From Planctomicrobium sp051466335 (lineage in GTDB: Bacteria > Planctomycetota > Planctomycetia > Planctomycetales > Planctomycetaceae), in the NCBI RefSeq assembly GCF_051466335.1, contig NZ_CP195793.1, positions 2,976,001 through 3,040,000 of the forward strand: a DNA stretch of 64,000 bases, written 5' to 3'. This document shows positions 7,152-16,085 of the stretch, in pieces. A program made the translations under genes and the position numbers. Positions within the stretch are counted from its first letter, which is position 1. Each line of letters starts with the position of its first letter. The notes below the pieces were generated by a model, which did not search any database, was not told where the DNA came from, and saw nothing but the letters and a program-made list of their open reading frames with translations.

Positions 7152-10100
7152 ATGAAACATCGACTTACCTGCCTCACTCTCGGGATGGGCTGCCTGTTTC
7201 CATCTTTACTGTTTGCAGCGGACCAAATCGACATTCCTCGCCGTCATGACCGACCGCCCAATGCTTCCTATTCTGCGGAAGAGGCGGCAGCGCGCATGAC
7301 TGTCCCCGAGGGATTCAGCGTCGAGGTTGTTGCTTCAGAACCGGATTTGAAAAATCCGGTTGGCATGTGCATCGATGAAAAAGGACGGTTCTGGGTCACG
7401 GAGAGTTTTGAATACCCGCGTCAATCTCCTGGTCCCGGCCGCGACACCATCAAAACCTTGGAAGACACCGATGGTGACGGCAAGGTAGATAAGGTCACAG
7501 TGTTCGCTGAAGGACTGAATATTCCTTCGGGGATTGCTGTCGGGTACGGCGGTGTCTGGGTCGTCAACGCCCCTGACCTGTTGTTCCTTGAAGATACCGA
7601 TGGAGATGGAAAGGCTGATCGTTCGACTGTTCTTCTCACTGGATTTGGCCGCACGGACACTCACGAGTTGCCCAACTCTTTGACTTGGGGCCCAGATGGG
7701 TACTTGTACGGGTTGAACGGCGTCTTCAACTATTGCAGCGTCAAGTACGGCGAAGCGAATCCAAACTATACTCCAGAACATCCAGGTTGGGATTTCACTT
7801 GCGCTTTGTTCCGCATTCATCCCAAGAAGAAGACGTTCGAAATTTTTGCGGAGGGAACAAGTAATCCGTGGGGGATCGCAGTGAACGCCGAGGGGGAATT
7901 CTTCCTCTCGGCTTGCGTGATTGATCATCTGTGGCACATCGTCGAGACGGGATACTACATTCGACAGGGTGGCCCCTATCCGCCACACACATGGCCAATG
8001 CGGTCGATTGTGGATCACAAACACCAGAAGGCAGCATTCTGCGGTATCGTCTGGTTCGACTCTGATGCTTATCCACCTGAATACAGCAACGTTCTCTACA
8101 TGGGGAACATTCACGGTGCATGCCTCAATGCAGATATCGTCGAGCGCAATGGAAGCACATACAAGGGGCGTCCACATCCAGGATTCACTCCCAAAAAAGA
8201 TGCGTGGAAGAACGATGAATATGGTGTGATCCGAAAGACCGGAGACGAATCGCAACCTCAACTCGCGGATCTGTTGTCTGCCAACGATGCGTGGTTCATG
8301 CCGGTGGCGCAAAAGGTGGGGCCAGATGGCTGCCTTTATGTACTGGACTGGTACGATCGATATCACTGCTATCAGGACGCGAACGCAGATCCTGAAGGGG
8401 TCGATCGTGCGAAGGGGCGACTCTACCGGATTCGCTATCAGGACAACCCACACGCGAAGCCATTCGATCTGAATCGGAAGTCGGACGATGAATTGATTGC
8501 TCTCCTGTCGAGTAAGAATGTCTATTTCCGAGAGACTGCTCAAAGACTCCTCGGGGAACGAAGTCGGCCAGAGAGTTTGAATCAGGTCATTCAGTTGATC
8601 AAAGATTCATCTCAGCCTGAGAAATATCGACTCTCGGCGGTCTATGCAGCCGCGGCGATGGGAATCGACTCAGCTCAGATCGCTGAGTTGAAAAAACTGA
8701 ATGACCCCGCACTGAATCCCTGGTTGGTCCGGCTGTCAGCGACTGACGTGGTGGGTGTGGAGACTCCGGATGTTCCTTCACGTGACGAGCTGAAGCAGAT
8801 CGCTGAAACCTCACCGAGCCAGTTTTTGCAGGAAGTGATTCGGATTTCAAAAATCCAGAATCCTCAACTTGCACTCGAATCCCTGTTGACGGCTTTGGAG
8901 GCATCTCCAGAGAACGACGTCGCGATTCACCAGATCATTTGGGAAAATCTGAACACCCGCATTCACTTGGATGCGTCAGCGTATCTCAATCTGCTTGTGG
9001 AGCATCAGGCTGAACTCGAGAACTGGGGGCCGATCCTTTCTCGCTCGCTGCTCGTCGTCTGTGAAAATCGCGGGATTGATGGCGTGTTGATTGGAAATGC
9101 GATCGCTGCCATTTTGCAGAACCAAGAAATTCCTTACGGAACGCGCGCAGACTGTCTCTGGATCCTCCGCAAAGCATTCGATGAAGGAGTTCTCGATCAG
9201 GATCGACGGGTCCAGATTCTGAACGCAGCGAAGACTTCATTTGATTCGCAGGCTGGATCACTTGCAGAAATCACCGCTATGGTGCGGACTCTGGCCGGTG
9301 ATTCCGCTGCCACTGAAACGATTTTGAGTTACCTCAACGACCCCAAATCAGGCGTTGGTCTGAAAATCGATGCGCTGCGAAGCTTGGTGGCGATTCAGAA
9401 TGCTCAGGCTGTCGATCAATTCGAAGTTCTGATCGCAAATCCTCAGGTCGAGCCTGGATCCCGAATCGCAATTCTTGAAACGATGGGACGCCTCGCTTCT
9501 CCGCGTGTCGCTGACGTGATGCTGAACCGGTTCTCGAATTTTGAACCGGATGTTCAACCCAAAGTGATCGAAATCCTCACGCAGCGTCCAATGTGGAGCC
9601 TCCCGTTGTTAAGGGCGATTGATTCCGGAAAAGTGGACAAATCGTTCGTGAACCTCAATCAGTTGATCCGGCTTCGATCATTCAAGGATGAAGCTCTTCA
9701 GAATCTCGTTTCGAAACACTTTGGGACAGTTCGCGAAGGGATGAAGTCTGACCGGCAGCATCTTTTGAACTCGATGCGAGATTTCCTGCACGGTACTCCC
9801 GGTGATCCGGAAGCGGGGGCTCTGGCATTCAAAAAGGTCTGCGCTCAGTGTCACAAGATCTACGGTGAGGGTGCAGACGTGGGGCCGGACATCACTCGAA
9901 ACGGTCGAAATAACTGGGAACAGCTGCTCCAGAATGTTTTCGATCCATCGGCAGTCATTGGACCGGGGTACCAATCCCGCATGATTGCCACGGAAGATGG
10001 TCGTGTTCTGATCGGCCTGCCAGTTGAAGACAGCGAAGAGAAAGTTGTGTTGAAAATTCAGGGAGGGAAGCTGGAAACCATCCCGCGAAATCAGATTGAT

Positions 10101-10268
10101 GAAGATAAGCTCAGCGACCTTTCTCTGATGCCTGAAGATGTTGAGAAACTGCTGACCCCTCAAGAGCTCGCTGATTTATTCGCGTTTTTAGCACTGGATC
10201 GACTTCCGAGCGATCCAGAAGCTCGAATTCTTCCGGGAGCACCGGAACAGAAACGCCGCGAAAAGTGA
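7152..10268 (+). CDS. PVC-type heme-binding CxxCH protein (membrane-bound dehydrogenase-like, C-terminal cytochrome c)
   Basis: A 1038-aa exported protein. Residues 1-22 form a Sec signal peptide ending LLFAAD. An N-terminal beta-propeller of the sorbosone-dehydrogenase/TIGR02604 type follows (PEGFSVEVVAS, PVGMCIDEKGRFWV, paired DTDGDGK calcium-like motifs at about 110 and 150, then WGPDGYLYGLNG). The middle third is alpha-helical and HEAT-like. The C-terminus holds one class I cytochrome c domain, Cys897-Ala-Gln-Cys900-His901, with GPDIT downstream. Proteins of this design are multiplied in planctomycetes and are thought to oxidise sugars or related substrates in the periplasm, passing electrons to c-type cytochromes; the actual substrate is unknown. 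A strong terminator follows directly, so it is probably transcribed alone. Confidence 0.9.
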   Translation: MKHRLTCLTLGMGCLFPSLLFAADQIDIPRRHDRPPNASYSAEEAAARMTVPEGFSVEVVASEPDLKNPVGMCIDEKGRFWVTESFEYPRQSPGPGRDTIKTLEDTDGDGKVDKVTVFAEGLNIPSGIAVGYGGVWVVNAPDLLFLEDTDGDGKADRSTVLLTGFGRTDTHELPNSLTWGPDGYLYGLNGVFNYCSVKYGEANPNYTPEHPGWDFTCALFRIHPKKKTFEIFAEGTSNPWGIAVNAEGEFFLSACVIDHLWHIVETGYYIRQGGPYPPHTWPMRSIVDHKHQKAAFCGIVWFDSDAYPPEYSNVLYMGNIHGACLNADIVERNGSTYKGRPHPGFTPKKDAWKNDEYGVIRKTGDESQPQLADLLSANDAWFMPVAQKVGPDGCLYVLDWYDRYHCYQDANADPEGVDRAKGRLYRIRYQDNPHAKPFDLNRKSDDELIALLSSKNVYFRETAQRLLGERSRPESLNQVIQLIKDSSQPEKYRLSAVYAAAAMGIDSAQIAELKKLNDPALNPWLVRLSATDVVGVETPDVPSRDELKQIAETSPSQFLQEVIRISKIQNPQLALESLLTALEASPENDVAIHQIIWENLNTRIHLDASAYLNLLVEHQAELENWGPILSRSLLVVCENRGIDGVLIGNAIAAILQNQEIPYGTRADCLWILRKAFDEGVLDQDRRVQILNAAKTSFDSQAGSLAEITAMVRTLAGDSAATETILSYLNDPKSGVGLKIDALRSLVAIQNAQAVDQFEVLIANPQVEPGSRIAILETMGRLASPRVADVMLNRFSNFEPDVQPKVIEILTQRPMWSLPLLRAIDSGKVDKSFVNLNQLIRLRSFKDEALQNLVSKHFGTVREGMKSDRQHLLNSMRDFLHGTPGDPEAGALAFKKVCAQCHKIYGEGADVGPDITRNGRNNWEQLLQNVFDPSAVIGPGYQSRMIATEDGRVLIGLPVEDSEEKVVLKIQGGKLETIPRNQIDEDKLSDLSLMPEDVEKLLTPQELADLFAFLALDRLPSDPEARILPGAPEQKRREK

Positions 10269-10284
10269 ATTGAGATTTAATCTC

Positions 10285-10322
10285 AACGCCGAGTGGGTTG
10301 TCGAACCCGCTCGGCGTTTTTT
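10285..10322 (+). terminator. Strong rho-independent terminator
   Basis: A 15-bp GC-rich stem (AACGCCGAGTGGGTT paired with AACCCGCTCGGCGTT) with a GTCG loop is followed by a T tract, 17 bp after the stop of the PVC cytochrome gene. A small palindrome, TTGAGATTTAATCTCAA, lies at 10270-10286 just before it. Confidence 0.92.
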
Positions 10323-10667
10323 GTTCGCTCTTGTCAATAGTTGTTGGATCTCTGCAATGGGCGAGATGTCGCAAGGATAAAAACGGGAATAAAGCAGTTC
10401 ATCCACCGGTCTCTTCCAAGAGATCGAGGATCCAAAGCGGCAGCGAACTACTTTTCTGAGCGTCTTCGTTTCTCATTCGAGACAAAAAATTCAGTCACTC
10501 TCAAGCAGGGTTTGAAGTGGAGTGATGCAATGACGATAATAAGAATCTTTAGATGGCTTTACGGAAAAATCTACCTGCATCGTGCAGGGTCATGACGTGA
10601 CGAAAATTTTTGCCAAGCCCTTGAATTTTGAATCAGCGCAGTCTGAATTCAGCGGAGTTGTCGATTT
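10323..10667. other. Intergenic region upstream of aconitase
   Basis: 345 bp between the terminator and acnA. No credible gene. It contains a perfect 6-bp inverted repeat with a 3-base spacer (CCTGCA-TCG-TGCAGG, 10574-10588), about 80 bp before the acnA start, which could be an operator. Confidence 0.35.
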
Positions 10668-13418
10668 ATGAGTGGTTCCAATCCTTTCGGTGCTGAGCAG
10701 AAGCTCCAAACTCTTGCTGGCGAAGTCGTCATCCATCGTCTTGGGAAGTTGACGGAACTTGGGAAAGGAGACGTTTCTCGTCTCCCCTTCTCGATTCGTG
10801 TTTTGCTGGAGTCTGCTCTCCGTTCATGTGACGGTTACATCGTCAGTGAAAAGGATGTTCAGAATATTCTGGACTGGCAGCCACACCAGGCTGAGCCAAC
10901 TGAAATTCCTTTCATGCCCGGTCGAGTGGTTCTGCAGGACTTTACCGGTGTGCCAGCGGTCGTCGACCTCGCAGCGTTGCGAGCAGCGATGGTTCGGATG
11001 GGTGGAGATCCCAAGAAGATCAATCCACTCGTTCCTTGCGACCTCGTGATTGACCACAGCGTGCAAGTGGACGCTTTCGGTTCTGATCAAGCTGCCCAGA
11101 TCAACGTCGAGTATGAATTCGAACGTAATCAGGAGCGTTATCAGTTCCTGAAGTGGGGTCAGAACGCGTTCCAGAACTTCCGTGTTGTTCCACCAGCAAC
11201 TGGAATCGTTCACCAGGTCAACCTCGAATACCTCGCAGGCGTTGTTCTGACCCGTGACGGAGTCGCATTTCCGGATTCACTGGTCGGCACTGACTCGCAC
11301 ACCACCATGATCAACGGTCTTGGCGTTGTGGGTTGGGGCGTCGGTGGAATTGAAGCGGAAGCGGTGATGCTCGGGCAGCCGATTTACATGCTGCTGCCAG
11401 AAGTGATCGGCTTCAAGCTGACAGGCGAGTTGCCAGAAGGGGCGACAGCTACAGACCTCGTTCTGACTGTCACCCAGATGCTGCGTCGCCATGGTGTGGT
11501 TGGCAAGTTCGTCGAGTTCTACGGCCCAGGGCTCTCGAACATGTCTCTGGCGGACCGCGCGACGATCGCCAACATGGCTCCTGAATACGGAGCGACGATG
11601 GGCTTCTTCCCTGTCGACAAGCAGACACTCGTTTACCTCGAGCGCACCGGACGAACCAAAGAGCAGATCGACCTCGTCGAGAAATACTACAAGGCACAGG
11701 GAATGTTCCGTACGGACGACTCCCCAGAGCCAGAATTCACCGCGACATTGGCTCTCGACCTGTCCGAAGTCGTTCCATCGATGGCCGGTCCAAAGCGTCC
11801 TCAGGACCGCATTTTGCTCAGTGGAATGAAGAGCCAGTGGGAGCAGGATCTGGCGACCACTTTCGGAAAGGCGTCCATCTCTGCAGATTCGACACCAGCG
11901 CAAATGGCCGACGAAGGGGGAATCGTCGTCCCCAGTGCATCCGCGAGCGAACCCGGTCTGACTGGCGCTGAAGTCGAATACAATGGCCAGAGCTTCAAGT
12001 TGAAGCACGGCGCCGTGGTGATCGCTGCAATTACCAGCTGCACAAATACCAGCAATCCAAGCGTCATGCTCGCTGCCGGTTTGCTGGCACGAAATGCTGC
12101 CCAAAAGGGTCTGAAGAGCCAGCCATGGGTCAAGACCTCGCTCGCTCCCGGTAGCCGCGTGGTGACAAGTTACCTCGATCGCGCTGGATTGACTCCTTGG
12201 CTCGATCAGTTGGGATTCCAGCTTGTCGGTTACGGATGCACCACCTGCATCGGAAACAGCGGTCCGCTTCCAGATCCGATTGCAGATGCCATCAGCAAGA
12301 ACGACATCATCGCGGCAGCGGTTCTCTCCGGAAACAGAAACTTTGAAGGCCGCGTGAATCCTCACGTTAAAGCCAACTATTTGGCAAGCCCTCCATTGGT
12401 AGTTGCCTACGCAATTGCAGGGACGACTGAAATTGACCTGACCACCGAGCCAATTGGCCTGGATCAGAACGGCAACGACGTCTACCTGAAAGACATTTGG
12501 CCATCTCAAAAAGAGATCGCCGATACAATTGCTGCAGCAATGTCTCCAGAAATGTTCGTTGAGCAATATGCTCAGGCCAGCAATGGTCCACCTGAATGGC
12601 AGGCGATTGAAGGTGGAACAGGCGACCTGTTCAATTGGGATCTCAAGAGCACCTACGTTCAGGAGCCACCGTTCTTCGTCGACATGCCAGCGGAACCAAA
12701 GCCGATTCAGCCAATTTCAGGGGCTCGGGTTCTCGTGAGCGTCGGTGATTCCTGCACAACAGACCACATCAGCCCCGCTGGCGCGATCAAGAAGGATTCG
12801 CCTGCAGGGAAGTTCCTGCAAGATAGTGGAGTTAAGCCTGTTGACTTCAACAGCTATGGAAGCCGACGTGGTAACGATCGCGTCATGACACGCGGAACAT
12901 TTGCCAACATCCGCCTTCGCAATCTGATTGCTCCTGGAACTGAAGGGGGAATCAGCAAGTATCTTCCAGGTGATGAAATCACCTCGATCTACGATGCTTC
13001 CATGAAGTATCAGGCTGAAAACACTCCATTGGCGATTCTTGCGGGCAAAGAGTACGGAACCGGTTCATCCCGTGACTGGGCCGCCAAGGGAACTCATCAA
13101 CTGGGGATCAAGGTCGTCATCGCTGAGAGCTTTGAGCGAATTCACCGCTCGAACCTGATCGGCATGGGGATTCTGCCGTTGCAGTTCCGCGAAGGGGAAA
13201 GCCGTGAAGCTCTCGAGTTGGACGGCACCGAAGTCTTCGACGTCGCAGTCGATGACAACGTGAAGCCAGGTCAAGCAATCGAAGTGACGGCTCACAGAGC
13301 CAATGGTGAAGATGTTCACTTCGTCACAACATGTCGAATCGACACTCCTGTGGAAGTCGAGTACTACCGCAATGGTGGTATTCTGCACACCGTGTTGCGT
13401 CAGTTGTTGAAGAAATAG
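10668..13418 (+). CDS. acnA: Aconitate hydratase (aconitase A)
   Basis: TCA-cycle and glyoxylate enzyme isomerising citrate to isocitrate through cis-aconitate, cytoplasmic. The 916-aa length matches the AcnA/IRP branch. The three cluster-ligating cysteines are visible: Cys458 in SCTNTSNP, and Cys524 and Cys527 in GCTTCIGN. Other signatures are SLVGTDSHTTMINGLGV, VLSGNRNFEGRVNP, DSCTTDHISPAG, YGSRRGND and GTGSSRDWAAKG of the swivel domain. ATG 10668 is preceded by GGAG. It is probably monocistronic: a terminator precedes its upstream region and a long perfect hairpin lies 143 bp after its stop. Confidence 0.97.
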   Translation: MSGSNPFGAEQKLQTLAGEVVIHRLGKLTELGKGDVSRLPFSIRVLLESALRSCDGYIVSEKDVQNILDWQPHQAEPTEIPFMPGRVVLQDFTGVPAVVDLAALRAAMVRMGGDPKKINPLVPCDLVIDHSVQVDAFGSDQAAQINVEYEFERNQERYQFLKWGQNAFQNFRVVPPATGIVHQVNLEYLAGVVLTRDGVAFPDSLVGTDSHTTMINGLGVVGWGVGGIEAEAVMLGQPIYMLLPEVIGFKLTGELPEGATATDLVLTVTQMLRRHGVVGKFVEFYGPGLSNMSLADRATIANMAPEYGATMGFFPVDKQTLVYLERTGRTKEQIDLVEKYYKAQGMFRTDDSPEPEFTATLALDLSEVVPSMAGPKRPQDRILLSGMKSQWEQDLATTFGKASISADSTPAQMADEGGIVVPSASASEPGLTGAEVEYNGQSFKLKHGAVVIAAITSCTNTSNPSVMLAAGLLARNAAQKGLKSQPWVKTSLAPGSRVVTSYLDRAGLTPWLDQLGFQLVGYGCTTCIGNSGPLPDPIADAISKNDIIAAAVLSGNRNFEGRVNPHVKANYLASPPLVVAYAIAGTTEIDLTTEPIGLDQNGNDVYLKDIWPSQKEIADTIAAAMSPEMFVEQYAQASNGPPEWQAIEGGTGDLFNWDLKSTYVQEPPFFVDMPAEPKPIQPISGARVLVSVGDSCTTDHISPAGAIKKDSPAGKFLQDSGVKPVDFNSYGSRRGNDRVMTRGTFANIRLRNLIAPGTEGGISKYLPGDEITSIYDASMKYQAENTPLAILAGKEYGTGSSRDWAAKGTHQLGIKVVIAESFERIHRSNLIGMGILPLQFREGESREALELDGTEVFDVAVDDNVKPGQAIEVTAHRANGEDVHFVTTCRIDTPVEVEYYRNGGILHTVLRQLLKK

Positions 13419-13561
13419 TGGGAGAGAAACTGATGACCGAATGTGAGTGATGAACTCTGATGCCGTGTGACCCCGTCGTCGTCCATGTGACGAATCGGTA
13501 GCATGGCTGAAAGAAGCCCGTCACCGCACAGATGTCGGTTTCATGACTGTTTGAGTTCTTC

Positions 13562-13594
13562 GTATAGCCACACACGTGCAGTGTGTGGCTATAC
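13562..13594 (+). terminator. Perfect 14-bp hairpin downstream of aconitase
   Basis: GTATAGCCACACAC pairs exactly with GTGTGTGGCTATAC across a GTGCA loop. It is long and perfect but lacks a proper T run (TTGTTG follows). It may terminate or stabilise the acnA message, or act in either direction. The 293-bp gap in which it sits shows no gene. Confidence 0.6.
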
Positions 13595-13711
13595 TTGTTG
13601 TTGAGATCTGTTTTTCCCTGTCCGCTTGCGCCTGTTTAATCGACCCGGAGACACACTTTGGTCGTGTGGCAGAACAGGTAGCTCGGAAGTTCAGACTGGC
13701 CAGAAAGTGAA

Positions 13712-14560
13712 ATGATGAATCGTCCGTCACATGCACCTGCTCCGCTTCCAGAGCCGACAATCCACCTGAACGAAGGGTGGCACTGCCTTCATTTGTACTA
13801 TTCCATCGACGGGTGTGCATTGCGTGCGCTTTCCGGCGCCGATCGTCTCGTCGGCATGGATGAAGTCTGCGACATTCTCAGTCCAAGTTATCACGGCGCT
13901 CCTGAGAGACTTCAGGTCTTCGCAGTCTCGGGGCACCGCAGCGACTTCGGCATGATGTTGATGGATAAAGACCCACTCAGACTCGACGCCATTGCTCAAG
14001 ATCTGCGAGCAAGCCGACTGGGTGCTGCGTTTCAACGGACTGCCTCCTTTGTGTCGATCACCGAAGTCTCTGAGTATGTTCCGACCGTTGAGCAGTATGC
14101 AGAAAAATTGAGACAGACCGGAACGCCAGCAGATGACCCATCATACGCCGCTAAGGTGAAGGCATATGAACAGCGACTCCCGATGATGAACAAGCAACGT
14201 CTGTATCCGGACTTTCCTCCGTTTCCAGTTCACTGCTTCTATCCGATGAACAAAATTCGGCATCCGCATGCAAACTGGTTTCAGCTTCCATTCAGTGAGC
14301 GATCCCGCCTGATGTCTGAGCATGCGACTTCAGGGATCAAGTTTGCCGGAAAGGTTTCTCAGTTGATCACCGCTTCAACCGGGTTCGACGACTGGGAATG
14401 GGGCGTCACATTGTGGGGACGAAATCCTGAGTCGATCAAGGAGATCGTCTACACCATGCGATTCGATGAGGCGAGTGCCCGCTACGCCGAGTTCGGGCCG
14501 TTCTACATCGGGTACATAATGAGTCCGGAAGATCTCCTGAAGCATCTGCGCATCGGATAG
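13712..14560 (+). CDS. hemQ: HemQ/ChdC-type coproheme decarboxylase (chlorite dismutase family)
   Basis: Peroxide-dependent conversion of coproheme III to heme b, last step of the coproporphyrin-dependent heme pathway. The N-terminal half is a ferredoxin-like domain. The C-terminal half carries the family core: FYPMNKIRH with catalytic Tyr177, NWFQLPFSERSRLM, proximal heme ligand His204 in MSEHATSG, FAGKVSQLITASTG, and FDDWEWGVTLW. These closely match Firmicutes/Actinobacteria ChdC (YPM-K and the H-x-x-x-G region), and the Tyr that separates decarboxylases from true chlorite dismutases is present. Tandem ATGs occur at 13712 and 13715. With hemE nearby this suggests a coproporphyrin-type route, though hemH/hemY types are not in the window. 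Confidence 0.87.
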   Translation: MMNRPSHAPAPLPEPTIHLNEGWHCLHLYYSIDGCALRALSGADRLVGMDEVCDILSPSYHGAPERLQVFAVSGHRSDFGMMLMDKDPLRLDAIAQDLRASRLGAAFQRTASFVSITEVSEYVPTVEQYAEKLRQTGTPADDPSYAAKVKAYEQRLPMMNKQRLYPDFPPFPVHCFYPMNKIRHPHANWFQLPFSERSRLMSEHATSGIKFAGKVSQLITASTGFDDWEWGVTLWGRNPESIKEIVYTMRFDEASARYAEFGPFYIGYIMSPEDLLKHLRIG

Positions 14561-14676
14561 TATCCCGAAGCCCCGGAACGCGTTGCTGTCATGACACCAG
14601 AATTCTGAAGCGCCATGCTGCGTCGTCGAGCGACAACAGGTGGCCTTCAATTTTGAATCAAGGTGCGGGAGATTCA

Positions 14677-14988
14677 ATGAAGATTCAGTGCGACTGCGGA
14701 GAGTTCATTTACGATTCGACTGATGGTCTTCCTGGGAAAGCACGGTTGATTCCGGATCGGGAATGGTTGGGGCTGATTGACCGAATTGAAGAAGAAGTAC
14801 TGGGGGCACTCTCAGAGAAAAGACAGTCATTCGAAGCGGCAGCGATGGCCCTGAGAGAGTGCCTCTTCGACGTTTCGCGTACGATGTATCAGTGCCAATC
14901 CTGCGGGACAATGTTCGTGAACGACCGGAACGGGAAGCTGCACAGCTACAGTTCGAATCCGGGGTCGTCGCCGTCAATTCTGTCCTAG
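14677..14988 (+). CDS. Small zinc-ribbon protein of unknown function
   Basis: From ATG 14677, preceded by CGGGAG, this is a 103-aa protein beginning MKIQCDCGEFIYD. Two cysteine pairs, CDC near the N-terminus and CQSCG near residue 75, suggest a zinc ribbon with an alpha-helical insertion between its halves (WLGLIDRIEEEVLGAL...). A TTG 24 bp upstream would give a longer form but has no better ribosome binding site. It follows the HemQ gene by 116 bp on the same strand, so co-transcription is possible. No homologue with known function is recognised. Confidence 0.75.
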   Translation: MKIQCDCGEFIYDSTDGLPGKARLIPDREWLGLIDRIEEEVLGALSEKRQSFEAAAMALRECLFDVSRTMYQCQSCGTMFVNDRNGKLHSYSSNPGSSPSILS

Positions 14989-15464
14989 AGACGGCGTTGG
15001 CTTAGATCACACGGAGCAGACTGGTGGAAATCTGGGCCAATTTCAGATGATCTAATTTGTCCACTCTACTGCATTGAGTTGACCGGAATTCCTCACAATC
15101 CAAGCGAGTCTGGATCATAATTGCTTCATTAATTCGGGAGGTATTCTTACCCGTGTTGGCGAGCAGGTCGAAATAATTCTCCAACAATCCACTTCCCGGC
15201 CCGATCCTGTCTTGATTGCTCGTGTAAGTCGTAATGGAGCCGCGGTTCTTCCTAAGCCGCGCATAGTTCGTGTGCGACTTGTTATGTGGCCGATTTCATG
15301 GTCGAATGACTGAGCGGTGCTCATTTGGGTGTGGCGTTTCGACAACCAAAAAAAAGCATTCGAAAGAGCTTTGGTCGCCACGCTCCTTTGGGAAACAGGA
15401 AAAGAACAAAGAACTTTGTGAAAACTGTCAAAAATAGCGTTCGGTTTTTCAGACTGGTGACGTC
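14989..15464. other. 476-bp gap before the sigma factor gene
   Basis: No convincing gene. On the plus strand, a frame without an ATG runs from about 15082 to 15309 and reads like protein in places (INSGGILTRVGEQVEIIL), ending in a TGA. On the minus strand, a frame from a GTG at 15381 to 15115 covers the same bases with a badly placed ribosome binding site. Either could be a remnant, or both chance. The promoter for the sigma/kinase pair must lie at the right end. Confidence 0.35.
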
Positions 15465-16085
15465 ATGGGGAGTGGGCCGAACGAGAACTTCGTTCTAAAT
15501 GATGCCGACCATCTCTGGGCTGAGGACCTGCGGGCTGATGATCCGCAAGTCCTCGGTCGGCTCGTTTCTTATTATCGCTTATACCTTCAAGGTTATGCAG
15601 CGAATCTCATCCCGGACGGCATGCAGGGTCGGGGAGATCGATCCGATCTCATCCAAGAAACGCTCATGCGCGGGTACGCTAGCAGAGACAAGTTTCGAGG
15701 GTCGACAAACGCAGAGTTGACCGCGTGGCTGAAACAGATTCTGCACCACGTCGCCGTCGATTGGATTCGCCATCACACCGCGGAAAAGCGTGATGTGAAT
15801 CGGCAGCTGAAAAATGAATCTGAAGCAGAAAGCGAATCAATCTTCATCGACGGCGCTGGAGAATCTCCCAGTCAAAACTCGATGCGCCGCGAGGACGTTC
15901 AACGGATCTCCGAAGCGTTAACACAGTTGAGCAATGAACAACGAACTGCAGTTCAATTGCGAAGCGAGGGGCGCACGTTTCTCGAGATGGGCATTGCGCT
16001 GAACCGATCTGAGGATGCTGCCAGAATGTTGTGGGGGCGCGGTGTCGAGAGGCTCTTGTTGATACTGGGCGACAATGACAAGTGA
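15465..16085 (+). CDS. ECF-like sigma-70 factor paired with a Ser/Thr kinase
   Basis: A 206-aa sigma factor. Region 2 (about residues 25-95) has LVSYYRLYLQGYAANLI and the DLIQETLMRGY helix, then TNAELTAWLKQILHHVAVDWIRHH. A charged Glu/Ser linker leads to region 4 (about 150-200), a helix-turn-helix in ALTQLSNEQRTAVQLR...TFLEMG. This composition matches planctomycete ECF groups encoded beside Hanks-type kinases. The kinase start codon overlaps its 3' end by 11 bp, implying coupled translation and a shared pathway. There is no adjacent anti-sigma factor, and kinase control of sigma activity is a reasonable inference. Confidence 0.88.
   Translation: MGSGPNENFVLNDADHLWAEDLRADDPQVLGRLVSYYRLYLQGYAANLIPDGMQGRGDRSDLIQETLMRGYASRDKFRGSTNAELTAWLKQILHHVAVDWIRHHTAEKRDVNRQLKNESEAESESIFIDGAGESPSQNSMRREDVQRISEALTQLSNEQRTAVQLRSEGRTFLEMGIALNRSEDAARMLWGRGVERLLLILGDNDK

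Noticed and set aside
11277..12566. Long minus-strand frame of 429 codons opposite aconitase
   Set aside because: Antisense shadow of acnA, which has all family motifs.
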